This document shows, piece by piece, positions 31,186-39,618 of a stretch of 64,000 nucleotides of DNA; within the stretch, counting starts at the first letter, position 1; each line of letters opens with the position of its first letter. Below the pieces are notes generated by a model. The model ran no database searches. It was not told where the DNA came from and was given only the letters and a program-made list of their open reading frames with translations. The stretch is taken from positions 192,415 to 256,414 of the forward strand of contig NZ_PYBV01000019.1 of NCBI RefSeq assembly GCF_003205615.1. Reading direction: 5' to 3'. This DNA comes from Micromonospora arborensis. Its GTDB lineage: Bacteria > Actinomycetota > Actinomycetes > Mycobacteriales > Micromonosporaceae. Both the position numbers and the translations under genes were made by a program.

Positions 31186-31520
31186 CGCCACGACCCGATG
31201 CCGGATTCGTGCCTGTCTGGGCAATATTGTGCTCTTAGGGCAGGCCGGAGAGCTCTCGGTCCGAGCTGTCCCCCCACCACTCGCGAGACCGACGGCGAGG
31301 GGCCCAGCGGAATCCCGCCCAGCCGGCAGCCGTTACACCTGGTCGCGACGCCTACACCGGCGCCGGCGGAATGCCGGCCGGAGTAGAGCCGTTACCCATC
31401 CGGTACGCCCACGGCCGAGATCGGCCGCAGGTCGTCGCCCCTGTGCTGAGCGAGCGCCATTCCCGGTGCTGCCGTCCTCCGCCGGTCGGAGGCGCCAACC
31501 CCCTGAACGGAGACTCGATC
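31186..31520 (+). other. 335-bp non-coding region, candidate long structured leader
   Basis: No gene is seen. CAATATTGTGCTCTTAG (about 31222-31238) is the only AT-rich block and could hold a promoter. The 280 bp after it are GC-rich, with the repeated word AGCCGTTA (about 31328 and 31388) and complementary stretches (GGCGCCGGCGGAATGCCGG). It resembles a structured 5' leader but lacks the 3' consensus of the ydaO riboswitch seen at 13.9 kb. Confidence 0.4.
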
Positions 31521-32165
31521 ATGAACCCGATCGTCCAGAAGAGTGGTCTGTCCGTCGTCGGCCTGCTGGTCGCCGGCGGTTGCGCCCTCGGTCCGGCGGT
31601 AGCCGCGCAGGCCGCCCCGGTGCAGGCTGCCCCGACCTCGTCGAGCCAGACCGACCGGTCCGCCGAGCGGGTCCTCGGCGTCGACTACCAGGCTCAGCCG
31701 AACTTCTACTACTGTGGCCCGGCCGCGACCCGGATCGCATTGTCCGCACAGGGCAAGGCGCTCTCCCAGGACGAGGTGGCCAAGCTGTTGGGCACCACCG
31801 AGGCGGGCACCCCGTCGGCCCTGGACACCACGCGAGTGCTGAACGAGCTGACCGGCGGGAAGTACCGGACCACCGAAATTCGTGACTCGGTGGCCCGTCC
31901 CGATCAGGTCGAGCAGCTGCGCCGGGACGTGCGGGCCGCAGTCGACGCGGGCCGACCGGTGGTGGCCAACATCAAGGGCACGACGGTGGACACCGACGGC
32001 AACCCGCACTCGTACGAGGGCGGCCACTACGTCACCCTCGTCGGCTACCGGGACGGTGGCGACACCATCCGGGTCGCCGACCCGGCCGACCCGGCGCTGG
32101 GCGAGTACTGGGTGAGCCTGCCGAAGGTCGCCAACTGGATCGCCGAGCGCGGCTACTCCTCCTGA
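31521..32165 (+). CDS. Secreted C39-like cysteine peptidase family protein
   Basis: A 214-aa exported protein. A signal peptide (GLSVVGLLVAGGCALGPAVA, cut near AQA-AP) precedes a Peptidase_C39-like papain-fold domain with the expected triad: Cys in NFYYCGPAATRIAL, His in GGHYVTLVGY, Asp in VADPADP. C39-like stand-alone secreted forms in actinomycetes have no assigned substrate. ATG 31521 has GGAGA at 31509-31513, which fixes the start. An unusually long upstream region precedes it. Confidence 0.85.
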   Translation: MNPIVQKSGLSVVGLLVAGGCALGPAVAAQAAPVQAAPTSSSQTDRSAERVLGVDYQAQPNFYYCGPAATRIALSAQGKALSQDEVAKLLGTTEAGTPSALDTTRVLNELTGGKYRTTEIRDSVARPDQVEQLRRDVRAAVDAGRPVVANIKGTTVDTDGNPHSYEGGHYVTLVGYRDGGDTIRVADPADPALGEYWVSLPKVANWIAERGYSS

Positions 32166-32175
32166 CCGTGATGGT

Positions 32176-33504
32176 TCACCGGGCCGGTCTCTCCCTTGCG
32201 GGAAGGCCGGCCCGGCCGTCGTTGCGCCTCCGGGCGGCAGCCTGGTGCGCGCGTCGCCGAGCCCGGGCGCCGCGCGTCGGCCGGGCTCGGACCATTTGTC
32301 GCCGCGCCGGCGGGTGGACTTCGGCCTCGCCGGCGCCGGCCGCCCGGCGCACGACCCGGTTGGCGTCATCGGGTTCGTACCCGCATGCCCGGAGCAGGTC
32401 GCTGGCGGCGGTACGTAGCCCGGTGACGAGTGACTCGCCGAACGACTCGACCCCCTTCGCGGAGGCTCGCCCGGCCAACTCGGCGCACTGTTCGATCAAC
32501 CGGTGGGTGCGCTGGGGGTCGTCACCGTATTTGCGCTCCCTTCGCATCTCGGCCACCGCCTGACCCAATCGGCTGATCGCGTCCGACAGTTCCGGCGGGA
32601 GCGGCTCGTTGTACTGCAGCGCGGTCGTCGACCAGCGGGCCATGGCGCGGCTGTCCAGCATCAACCGTTCGAGGTGATCCGCGCTGCGGGCGTACCGGTG
32701 GTACTGCTCGCGGCGGTGCCAACGGGCCGGTGCGATCGTCACCACCTCCTCCGCTCCGCTGAGCGCGTCGTGCAGCCGACTCAGGTCGTCCTCGGTGCCA
32801 CGGAAGCGTTCCAGGACGCGCAGAGTCCGGTCTTCATCACGTGTCCGGATCGCCTGCGCCAACTCGTGGAGCTGCTCGCAGAGAATCGCGTAGATCGGCG
32901 CCGCGGCCCGGTCCAGCACTCGAATCGGGTTGACCGGTAACAGCAGCGCGACCACCACCAGTCCGACCACCCCGCCGACGAGCGCGTCGAAGATCCGGGG
33001 CACCTCCAGGCCCCTGTCCATCGGGGCCAGCGTGGCGATCAGCACGGCGGTACCGCCGGCCTGACCGACCAGCGGACCGCCCTTCCCGGCCACCAGCAAC
33101 GCGGCGGCAATGGCCAGCGCGACCACCACGCCGGTCTGCCACGGGCCCGAGCCGAGAATGAAACGCAGCGTGTCGCCGATGATGATGCCCAGGGCCACGC
33201 CGCTCAACAGTGCGAAGGTGCGTCGGGCCCGCTGCCCGATGGCGGTGGCGATCGTACCGACGGCGGCAGCGGGAGCGAAGACGTGCGAGCCAGGGCCGAG
33301 CAGGTTCTTGGCGAGCAGGGCAGCGATCGCCGCAGCCAGCCCGGCCTGGAGGGAGATCACCAGGGTGACCTCCCACTGCCGGGCCCGGATCCGCCCGGCC
33401 TCGCCGCTGCGGTGTCGCACCCGTTGGACCGCCCGGCCGCTCCGCTCGGCTGCCTCGTCGAGCCGCGACTGCTCGCGGTCGGCGGGTGCGCGGTCGTCGG
33501 CCAT
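32176..33504 (-). CDS. FUSC-family (aromatic-acid-exporter-like) membrane protein
   Basis: A 442-aa protein with about six transmembrane helices between residues 48 and 180 (VTLVISLQAGLAAAIAALLAKN, GQRARRTFALLSGVALGIIIGD and others). Cytoplasmic helical bundles form the C-terminal half. This is the FUSC/ArAE half-size layout, linked to efflux of small acids but unproven here. ATG 33504 is used; the frame is open upstream to 33984 but overlaps the divergent permease gene. The last 50 residues are very basic and Ala-rich. Its 3' end contains a hairpin (32180-32214) that may terminate the C39 gene. Confidence 0.85.
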   Translation of the reverse strand: MADDRAPADREQSRLDEAAERSGRAVQRVRHRSGEAGRIRARQWEVTLVISLQAGLAAAIAALLAKNLLGPGSHVFAPAAAVGTIATAIGQRARRTFALLSGVALGIIIGDTLRFILGSGPWQTGVVVALAIAAALLVAGKGGPLVGQAGGTAVLIATLAPMDRGLEVPRIFDALVGGVVGLVVVALLLPVNPIRVLDRAAAPIYAILCEQLHELAQAIRTRDEDRTLRVLERFRGTEDDLSRLHDALSGAEEVVTIAPARWHRREQYHRYARSADHLERLMLDSRAMARWSTTALQYNEPLPPELSDAISRLGQAVAEMRRERKYGDDPQRTHRLIEQCAELAGRASAKGVESFGESLVTGLRTAASDLLRACGYEPDDANRVVRRAAGAGEAEVHPPARRQMVRARPTRGARARRRAHQAAARRRNDGRAGLPARERPAR

Positions 33505-33691
33505 GGCGGCGGTTACCCCGGCGACGGCAGGGCAATCCTGCCGGTTCGGCGCCGACCGCCGGCCGCGGGCATCCGCGCCGAGCCGACCGTACGGCGACCC
33601 ACGACACCGGCCCGTCCTCCGACGTTGGGCGACAGGGGTGTCGGCGAGCGCCCGGGCGGGTAGGGATTCGCCGAGATCGAGGAGGACCGAC

Positions 33692-34795
33692 ATGGCGGCA
33701 GACGGACCCGGAGCGACGGCAGGCGGCCCCGGGCCGCGCCAGACATGGGAGGCGCTTCCCTGGTTGATCCGGACCGCGGTGTTGTGGAGCGCCTGCCTGG
33801 TGGTGATCGTCGCCGGGTTGTACCTGCTGGGCCGGATCGCCGTCCTGCTGGCGCCGCTGGCCATCGCGTTGGCCGCCACCATCTTCCTCACTGCGCTGCT
33901 CGACCCGGTACTCCTGCTGCTGCGTCGGCTGCGTTTTCCGGCGGCGCTCGCCGCGCTCTGCACCGTACTGCTGCTGCTCGGCATTCTGGTCGGGGTCGGC
34001 GCGTTGGTGTGGAACCTGACCGCCAGTCAGTTCGACCAGCTCAGCCAGGAGTTGACGCAGGGGGTGGAGCGCAGTCGGGACTTCGTGACGTCCACGCTGC
34101 CGGTCACCGACGCGCAGTTGGACCGGCTGGTCGACCAGGCCCGGCAGGGGCTGAGCGGCAGCTCTCCGGACCCGGTGGCGGGTGCCCGGACCGCCACCGA
34201 GGTGTTCGGCTCCGCGCTGCTCGCCCTGGTGCTGCTCTTCTTCCTGCTCAAGGACGGCCGGTCGATGTGGCACTGGGTGCTGTCGCGGGTGTCCGGCCCG
34301 AATCAGCCCGTGCTGGCCGAGGCCGGCCGGGCCGGTTGGCAGACGTTGGGTGCGTACAGCCGGGGCACCATGCTGATCGCCGCGATCGACGCGCTCGGCA
34401 TCGGGTTGGCTCTGGTGGTGCTGCGAGTGCCGCTCGCCCTACCGCTGGCGCTGATCACCTTCCTCGGCGGTTTCGTGCCGATCATCGGGGCGACGGTGGC
34501 CGGCGCGGTGGCGGTGCTGGTGGCGCTGGCCGCGAACGGCCCCACCACGGCGCTGCTCACCCTTGCCGCGGTGGTCGCCGTGCAGCAGATCGAGGGCAAC
34601 CTGCTGGAGCCGCTGGTCATGAAGCGGCAGGTCCGACTGCACCCGGCGGTGATCCTGGTGGCGGTGACCGCGGGCACGCTTGTCGCGGGGATAGCCGGCG
34701 CCTTCGTCAGCGTCCCCATCACCGCCGTCCTCTGGCGCATCATCGACACCGTCCAACAGCATCGCTCCACCTCGGCCCTCACCTCGGCAGGTTGA
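33692..34795 (+). CDS. AI-2E-family transporter
   Basis: A 367-aa membrane protein with eight predicted helices. The AI-2E family core is visible: LAPLAIALAATIFLTALLDPV, the amphipathic middle segment, then GSALLALVLLFFLLKDG, LVVLRVPLALPLALITFLGGFVPIIGA and QQIEGNLLEPLVMKR. Family members are permeases, some Na+/H+ antiporters; a role in autoinducer-2 export is shown for few. ATG 33692 has GGAGG 6 nt upstream. It is divergent from the FUSC protein and converges within 3 bp on the hydrolase gene. Confidence 0.9.
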   Translation: MAADGPGATAGGPGPRQTWEALPWLIRTAVLWSACLVVIVAGLYLLGRIAVLLAPLAIALAATIFLTALLDPVLLLLRRLRFPAALAALCTVLLLLGILVGVGALVWNLTASQFDQLSQELTQGVERSRDFVTSTLPVTDAQLDRLVDQARQGLSGSSPDPVAGARTATEVFGSALLALVLLFFLLKDGRSMWHWVLSRVSGPNQPVLAEAGRAGWQTLGAYSRGTMLIAAIDALGIGLALVVLRVPLALPLALITFLGGFVPIIGATVAGAVAVLVALAANGPTTALLTLAAVVAVQQIEGNLLEPLVMKRQVRLHPAVILVAVTAGTLVAGIAGAFVSVPITAVLWRIIDTVQQHRSTSALTSAG

Positions 34796-34798
34796 TCA

Positions 34799-35449
34799 TC
34801 AAGCGAGGTGGGTGGTGAACCAGGTGCCGGCCTCGTCGGCGACCTGTTCCAGGGTGCCGGGTTCCTCGAAGAGGTGGGTGGCACCGGGGATCACCCGCAG
34901 CTCGCCGACCTCCCCCAGCTCAGCCAGCGCACGCTTGTTGAGTGTGATCACTTCTTCGTCCAGGCCGCCGACCAGCAGCAACGTCGGGGTGCGCACCTGG
35001 GCCAGCGCGTCTCCGGCGAGGTCCGGCCGACCGCCGCGGCTGACCACGGCACCCACCCGGTCCGCGCGGGACACCGCCGCGACCAGGGCGGCGGCGGCCC
35101 CCGTGCTGGCCCCGAACAGGCCGATCGGAACGTCACCGGCGGGTCGCTGCACCGCCAACCAGTCGACTATCCCGGCCAGCCGACTGGCCAGCAGCCCGAT
35201 GTCGAAGCGCAGTTCGGCGGTGCGGGCGTCGATCTCGTCCTCGACCGGGCTGAGCAGGTCCACCAGCACCGTGCCGAGCCCTCGACCGTTGAGTGCGCGG
35301 GCCACCGCCACGTTGCGGGGGCTGTGCCGGGAGCTGCCGCTACCGTGCGCGAAGAGCACCACACCGCCCGGCTGAGCGGGCAGCATCAGGTCGGCGGGGA
35401 GTTGCGCGTCCCCCACCGGAATGGTCACCGTGCTGCGTTGCTCGTCCAT
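34799..35449 (-). CDS. Dienelactone-hydrolase-like alpha/beta hydrolase
   Basis: A 216-aa soluble hydrolase. The nucleophile elbow GASTGAA (about residue 110), Asp in GGLDEEVI and His in GATHLFEEPG form the expected triad. FAHGSGSSRHSPRN is the oxyanion-loop region typical of the small actinobacterial dienelactone-hydrolase-like group, sometimes fused to phosphoribosyltransferases. Substrate unknown. ATG 35449 has GGAGG 6 nt upstream; the longer open frame to 35779 is not supported. Confidence 0.87.
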   Translation of the reverse strand: MDEQRSTVTIPVGDAQLPADLMLPAQPGGVVLFAHGSGSSRHSPRNVAVARALNGRGLGTVLVDLLSPVEDEIDARTAELRFDIGLLASRLAGIVDWLAVQRPAGDVPIGLFGASTGAAAALVAAVSRADRVGAVVSRGGRPDLAGDALAQVRTPTLLLVGGLDEEVITLNKRALAELGEVGELRVIPGATHLFEEPGTLEQVADEAGTWFTTHLA

Positions 35450-35619
35450 GCCCCACCTCCGCCTGCTCGCCTGTGCCCCGGGTACCCCGCCCACCGGACC
35501 GCACGCACCCGAGCGGCCCCCGCTGCGGGCCGCGTTTGCCCAAAAGACCATCGGGTACGCGACGAGCGACCGCAGACCGTGTCGGCGCAACCGCGCCCCG
35601 ACGGATCGCGAGGATCGCC

Positions 35620-35799
35620 ATGGCCAAGCAGCAGATGTCCCGACAGCAGCAGATGGACGAACGGAACCGGCGCGAACAGGACGTCGAGCGCAACAAGGAC
35701 TTTGGGGACCGGGCCGTCGAGGCCCGCCTGCCCGACGATCCCCGGGCGATGGCGCCCCGGGACGCGATTGGGCGTCCATCGACCGGCGAACCCGTCTGA
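35620..35799 (+). CDS. Small hydrophilic protein of unknown function
   Basis: A 59-aa protein, Gln/Arg/Asp-rich (KQQMSRQQQMDERNRREQD at the start; DDPRAMAPRDAIGRPSTG at the end). No membrane segment or cysteine. GAGGA lies 5 nt upstream of the ATG. A hairpin follows the stop. Not recognised; the ribosome site and terminator support it as real. Confidence 0.6.
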   Translation: MAKQQMSRQQQMDERNRREQDVERNKDFGDRAVEARLPDDPRAMAPRDAIGRPSTGEPV

Positions 35800-35817
35800 C
35801 GTGACGTAGGCGCTGGC

Positions 35818-35847
35818 GGTCGGGGCGGGAGCACTCCCACCCCGACC
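35818..35847. terminator. Bidirectional hairpin between the 59-aa protein and GH65 genes
   Basis: GGTCGGGG (35818-35825) pairs with CCCCGACC (35840-35847), and after one mismatch GGGA pairs with TCCC around a GCAC loop. Confidence 0.75.
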
Positions 35848-35848
35848 G

Positions 35849-38227
35849 TCACTGCTGGGTGACGTGTTCGGGCAACCGCAGCAGCGGCGACCTGCCCGGT
35901 GGCTGCTCGGGCAGAGGGCCGGACGGTTCGGCCGGCGGCACCGGCACGGTCACCGGCTCGTCGCAGCTGACCCGCAGCACCTGGTCATGGTGGCGCAGTT
36001 CCACCACGTCGTCGGGGCTGCCATGACGCAGCGAGTACGTCGTCTGGTGCGGCCGGACATCCACCCGCAACGACAGCCCCCGCCATTGCAGGGAGAACTC
36101 CAGCCGATTGAGTCTGCTGGACAGTCGGGGCGCGAAGGACAGCTCACCGTGGTGGTCGCGCAGACCGCCGAGCCCACCGACCAGGGCGAGCCACGCGCCG
36201 GCCAACGACGCCATGTGCACGCCGTCGCGGGTGTTCTCGTTGAGGTCGTGCAGGTCCATCAACGCGGCCTCGCGCAGGTAGGTGTGCGCCAACTCCGGGT
36301 GGCCCACCTCGGCGGCGAGCACCGCCTGGGTGCAGGCCGACAACGACGAGTCGCGTACGGTGCGGCGCTCGTAGTAGAGGAAGTTGCGCACCTTCTGCTC
36401 TGGCGTGAACGCGTCCCCTCGCCAGTGCATGGCGAGGACCAGGTCGGCCTGTTTGACCACCTGCTTGCGGTACAGCTCGAAGTAGGGGTAGTGCAGCAGC
36501 AGCGGGTACTTCTCCGCCGGCGTGTGCGTGAAGTCCCACTCCTGGAGGCGGGTGAAGCCCTCCACCTGCTGGTGGACGTCGAGCTCCTCGTCGTACGGGA
36601 CGTGCATGGAGGTGGCGGCGTCCCGCCAGCTCGCCGCCTCCTCGTCGGTGACCCCGAGGTGGAACGCCTCGTCCCGGTAGCGCATCACCACCTCGGCGGC
36701 CGACAGCAGGTTCCGCTGCGCCATCAGGTTGGTGTAGACGTTGTCGTTCTTCACGGCCGTGTATTCGTCCGGGCCGGTGACGCCGTCGATATGGAACTGC
36801 CCGTGCCGGTCGTGGTGACCGATCGACCGCCACAGCCGGGCGGTCTCCACCAGCAGCTCCAGCCCGACCTCCCGCTCGAACTGGGTGTCTCCGGTGGCCA
36901 TCACGTAGCGGCGACTGGCGTCGGCGATGTCGGCGGCAATGTGGAAGGCCGCCGTGCCGGCCGGCCAGTAACCGGAGGATTCCGGTCCTTCGATGGTCCG
37001 CCAGGGAAACGCGGCACCGGCGAGGTTGAGCGTTTCGGCGCGCTCCCGCGCCGAGTCCAGTGTGCTGTGCCGCCACTGCAACGCGCTGCGCACCGCGCTC
37101 GGCTGGGTGTACGTGAGAACCGGCAGGACGAACATCTCGGTGTCCCAGAACGCGTGCCCGTCGTAGCCGGGGCCGGTCAGCCCTTTCGCCGAGATCGGCC
37201 GCTGCTCGGCCCGGGCACCGGCCTGAAGCACGTGGAAGAGACCGAACCGGACCGCCTGCTGCACTTCCGGATCGCCCTCGACCAACACGTCGGCAGCGTC
37301 CCAGAACGCGTCGAGGTAGTTGCGCTGCTCCCGGTGGAGCCCGTCCCAGCCGTCCAACCGGGCGCCGGCGAGTGCCGCACCCACCTGGTCACGCAGGGCG
37401 GGTAGCGACCGTCGGCTCGACCAGCTGTACGTCAGGTACTTGACCACCCGCAGCTTCTCGCCGGGTTGGAGCACGCAGCCGATCGTGGTGCGTACCCAGT
37501 CCTGGTATCCCTCGGACTCGATGGTGGTGTGGTCCGGGCCGTGCACCTCGTGCTCCATCGCGGCGGCGACCCGCAGCCCGGAGACCTTGGTGCGGTGGAT
37601 GAGTTGCCCGCCGTCCGGGGTGGTCAGCTCCTCCTCGGCCTGCAGAGGTGACTCGAGCACCGCCGCGACGCGGGGGTCCTTGCTCTGCGCGGGCAGCGAC
37701 TCGTTGGCCACCAACTCGGACTGCACGATCAGCCGCAGCGGACCGTCGACGGCCTCCACCTCGTAGCTGATGGCGGCGACCGACCGCTGGGTGAACGAGA
37801 CCAGGCGGGTGCTGCGGACCTTGACCTCCCGGCCGGCGGGCGAGCGCCAGTGCAGTTCCCGGTGGAGGGTGCCGGCGCGCAGGTCGAGGATCCGCTCGTG
37901 CGCCAGCAGCTGCCCGTAGCGCACGTCGAGCGGTTCGTCGTCGACGAGCAGGCGGATCAGTTTGCCGTTGGTGACGTTGACGATGGTCTGCCCGGACTCG
38001 GGAAAGCCGTAGCCCGCCTCGGCGTACGGCAGCGGACGCAGCTCGTAGAACGAGTTGAGGTAGGTGCCGGGCAGGCCGTGCGGTTCGCCCTCGTCGAGGT
38101 TGCCCCGCAGCCCGACGTGCCCGTTGGAGAGCGCGAAGACGGACTCCGACTGCGCCAGCACGTCCATGTCCAGCCGGGTCTCGCGGACGTGCCACGGCTC
38201 GACCGGATAGGCCCGCTCCCGGATCAC
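35849..38227 (-). CDS. GH65 glycoside hydrolase (disaccharide phosphorylase)
   Basis: A 792-aa GH65 enzyme with the N-terminal beta-sandwich (SNGHVGLRGNLDEGEPHGLPG), the (alpha/alpha)6 barrel and a small C-terminal domain. The catalytic Glu is in GPDEYTAVKNDNVYTN (about residue 484), and the phosphate-binding loop TRDGVHMASLAG is present, so phosphorolysis is more likely than hydrolysis. Candidate substrates are maltose, trehalose or kojibiose; the family alone does not decide. The GTG start overlaps the stop of the upstream HAD gene by 4 nt (GTGA). Products would be glucose and beta-glucose 1-phosphate, the latter the substrate of the HAD partner. Confidence 0.93.
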   Translation of the reverse strand: MIRERAYPVEPWHVRETRLDMDVLAQSESVFALSNGHVGLRGNLDEGEPHGLPGTYLNSFYELRPLPYAEAGYGFPESGQTIVNVTNGKLIRLLVDDEPLDVRYGQLLAHERILDLRAGTLHRELHWRSPAGREVKVRSTRLVSFTQRSVAAISYEVEAVDGPLRLIVQSELVANESLPAQSKDPRVAAVLESPLQAEEELTTPDGGQLIHRTKVSGLRVAAAMEHEVHGPDHTTIESEGYQDWVRTTIGCVLQPGEKLRVVKYLTYSWSSRRSLPALRDQVGAALAGARLDGWDGLHREQRNYLDAFWDAADVLVEGDPEVQQAVRFGLFHVLQAGARAEQRPISAKGLTGPGYDGHAFWDTEMFVLPVLTYTQPSAVRSALQWRHSTLDSARERAETLNLAGAAFPWRTIEGPESSGYWPAGTAAFHIAADIADASRRYVMATGDTQFEREVGLELLVETARLWRSIGHHDRHGQFHIDGVTGPDEYTAVKNDNVYTNLMAQRNLLSAAEVVMRYRDEAFHLGVTDEEAASWRDAATSMHVPYDEELDVHQQVEGFTRLQEWDFTHTPAEKYPLLLHYPYFELYRKQVVKQADLVLAMHWRGDAFTPEQKVRNFLYYERRTVRDSSLSACTQAVLAAEVGHPELAHTYLREAALMDLHDLNENTRDGVHMASLAGAWLALVGGLGGLRDHHGELSFAPRLSSRLNRLEFSLQWRGLSLRVDVRPHQTTYSLRHGSPDDVVELRHHDQVLRVSCDEPVTVPVPPAEPSGPLPEQPPGRSPLLRLPEHVTQQ

Positions 38228-39030
38228 GCGGAGTCCCGATCGGCGGCCGAGCGGTGCGCGGCAGCGTTGCCGGTAGACACCGGCCGATCGGCGGTGTCGA
38301 GCAGTTCGGCGAGGTCCTTCACCACGATGTCGGCACCGTGCGCGAGCAACTCGTCAGCCTGCCCGACCCGGTCGACGCCGACCACGTAACCAAACCCTCC
38401 GGCACGGCCGGCGGCCACCCCGGAGAGCGCGTCCTCGAAGACGGCGGCCTGCGTCGGGTCCACGCCGAGCAGCCTGGCTCCGGCGATGAAGGTGTCCGGG
38501 TGCGGTTTTCCGCGCAGGCCCTGAGCGCGGGCGACCAACCCGTCGACTCTGGCCTCCAACAGCGACTCCAGGCCGGCGGCGGCGACCACCTCCGCCCCGT
38601 TGGCGCTCGCGGTCACGACGGCTCGGTGCAGCCCGGCGGATGTCGCCTCCTGCAGGTAGCGCACCGACCCTGGGTACACCTCGACGCCGGAGTCGCGCAG
38701 GCGCTGCAGCAGCAGAATGTTCTTGCGGTTGCCCACACCGTTGACGGTGTCGGCGTCCGGCGGGTCGTTTGGGTCTCCCTCGGGCAGCACGATCCCGCGG
38801 GAGGCGAGGAACGACCGGACGCCGTCGGCGCGGGGCCGGCCGTCGACGTAGCGGTTGTAGTCGGGGCCGGGGTCGAAGGGTTGGAACGGTTCGCCGGAGG
38901 CCGTGGCGCGCTGCCGGAGAAACTCGTCGAACGTCTGCTTCCAGGCAGCGTTGTGCACGCGGGCGGTCTGCGTCAGCACACCGTCCAGATCGAAGAGACA
39001 GGCGGTCACGTGACCAGGTAAGCCCAGCAC
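38224..39030 (-). CDS. Beta-phosphoglucomutase-like HAD phosphatase/mutase
   Basis: A 268-aa HAD protein. The nucleophile and acid/base Asp are in FDLDGVLTQT; VTASANGAEVV and GKPHPDTF are motifs II and III; FEDALSGVAAG is motif IV. It has the helical cap of beta-phosphoglucomutases. With the coupled GH65 phosphorylase it would convert beta-glucose 1-phosphate to glucose 6-phosphate. A TAGATT box (39037-39042) is 6 nt before GTG 39030, so the operon is likely leaderless. A trehalose-6-phosphate phosphatase-type activity is less likely. Confidence 0.88.
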   Translation of the reverse strand: MLGLPGHVTACLFDLDGVLTQTARVHNAAWKQTFDEFLRQRATASGEPFQPFDPGPDYNRYVDGRPRADGVRSFLASRGIVLPEGDPNDPPDADTVNGVGNRKNILLLQRLRDSGVEVYPGSVRYLQEATSAGLHRAVVTASANGAEVVAAAGLESLLEARVDGLVARAQGLRGKPHPDTFIAGARLLGVDPTQAAVFEDALSGVAAGRAGGFGYVVGVDRVGQADELLAHGADIVVKDLAELLDTADRPVSTGNAAAHRSAADRDSA

Positions 39031-39089
39031 GGTACGAATCTATCCACTCTGCCGGGTCCGCAAACCCGTTTCCGCCGCCCCCGTCCGGT

Positions 39090-39554
39090 TCAGTTCGGTC
39101 GCAGCGTCCAGACCACGGTCATGGCCGAGGTGGGTTTGCCGTCTTCAGTCTCGATCTCCACCACGACGTCGAACTCCGGCCGCCGGCCGGACTCCAACTC
39201 CTCGATCACGTCGAGGGCCGGCCGGGCGAGCCGCGCGGTGGCCAGCACCGGGCCCATGGCGAGTTTGCGGTAGGCGATCTCGGCCCGGACGGCGAGCGGC
39301 ACGGCCCGGTCGAGCAACTGCCCGAAGGCGGCCAGCACGACCGCGCCGGAGGCGGTCTCGCCGAGCGTGAAGATGGCGCCCGCGTGTGGGCCGCCGACGT
39401 GGTTGTGGGTGGCTGACGAGTCGGGCATCCGGACGACCGCCCGCACGCCGCCCTTCGCCTCGGGTGCCACCTCGACGAATTCGAAGCCGAGCGTACGGGC
39501 GAAGGGCACCGCGTCGAGCATGCCGGCTGCCACCTGGCGGGAGTCGATGGTCAT
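39090..39554 (-). CDS. Hotdog-fold DUF4442/PaaI-type thioesterase-like protein
   Basis: A 154-aa hotdog protein. HNHVGGPHAGAIFTLGETASGA is the helix-bearing core segment with the family His/Gly motif. Members hydrolyse or bind acyl-CoA-type thioesters; no substrate can be named. TAACGT (39561-39566) is 6 nt before the ATG, suggesting a leaderless mRNA. Confidence 0.85.
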   Translation of the reverse strand: MTIDSRQVAAGMLDAVPFARTLGFEFVEVAPEAKGGVRAVVRMPDSSATHNHVGGPHAGAIFTLGETASGAVVLAAFGQLLDRAVPLAVRAEIAYRKLAMGPVLATARLARPALDVIEELESGRRPEFDVVVEIETEDGKPTSAMTVVWTLRPN

Positions 39555-39618
39555 GGCCTGACGTTACTCGTCGGTAATCAGGCCAGCAACCAGGGATTTC
39601 CTCGGTTGTCGCCGATGC

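Noticed and set aside
31186..31520. Second c-di-AMP (ydaO) riboswitch before the C39-like gene
   Set aside because: The 3' consensus CCGAACCCGTCAGCTAACC present at 13.9 kb is absent, so only a generic structured leader is proposed.
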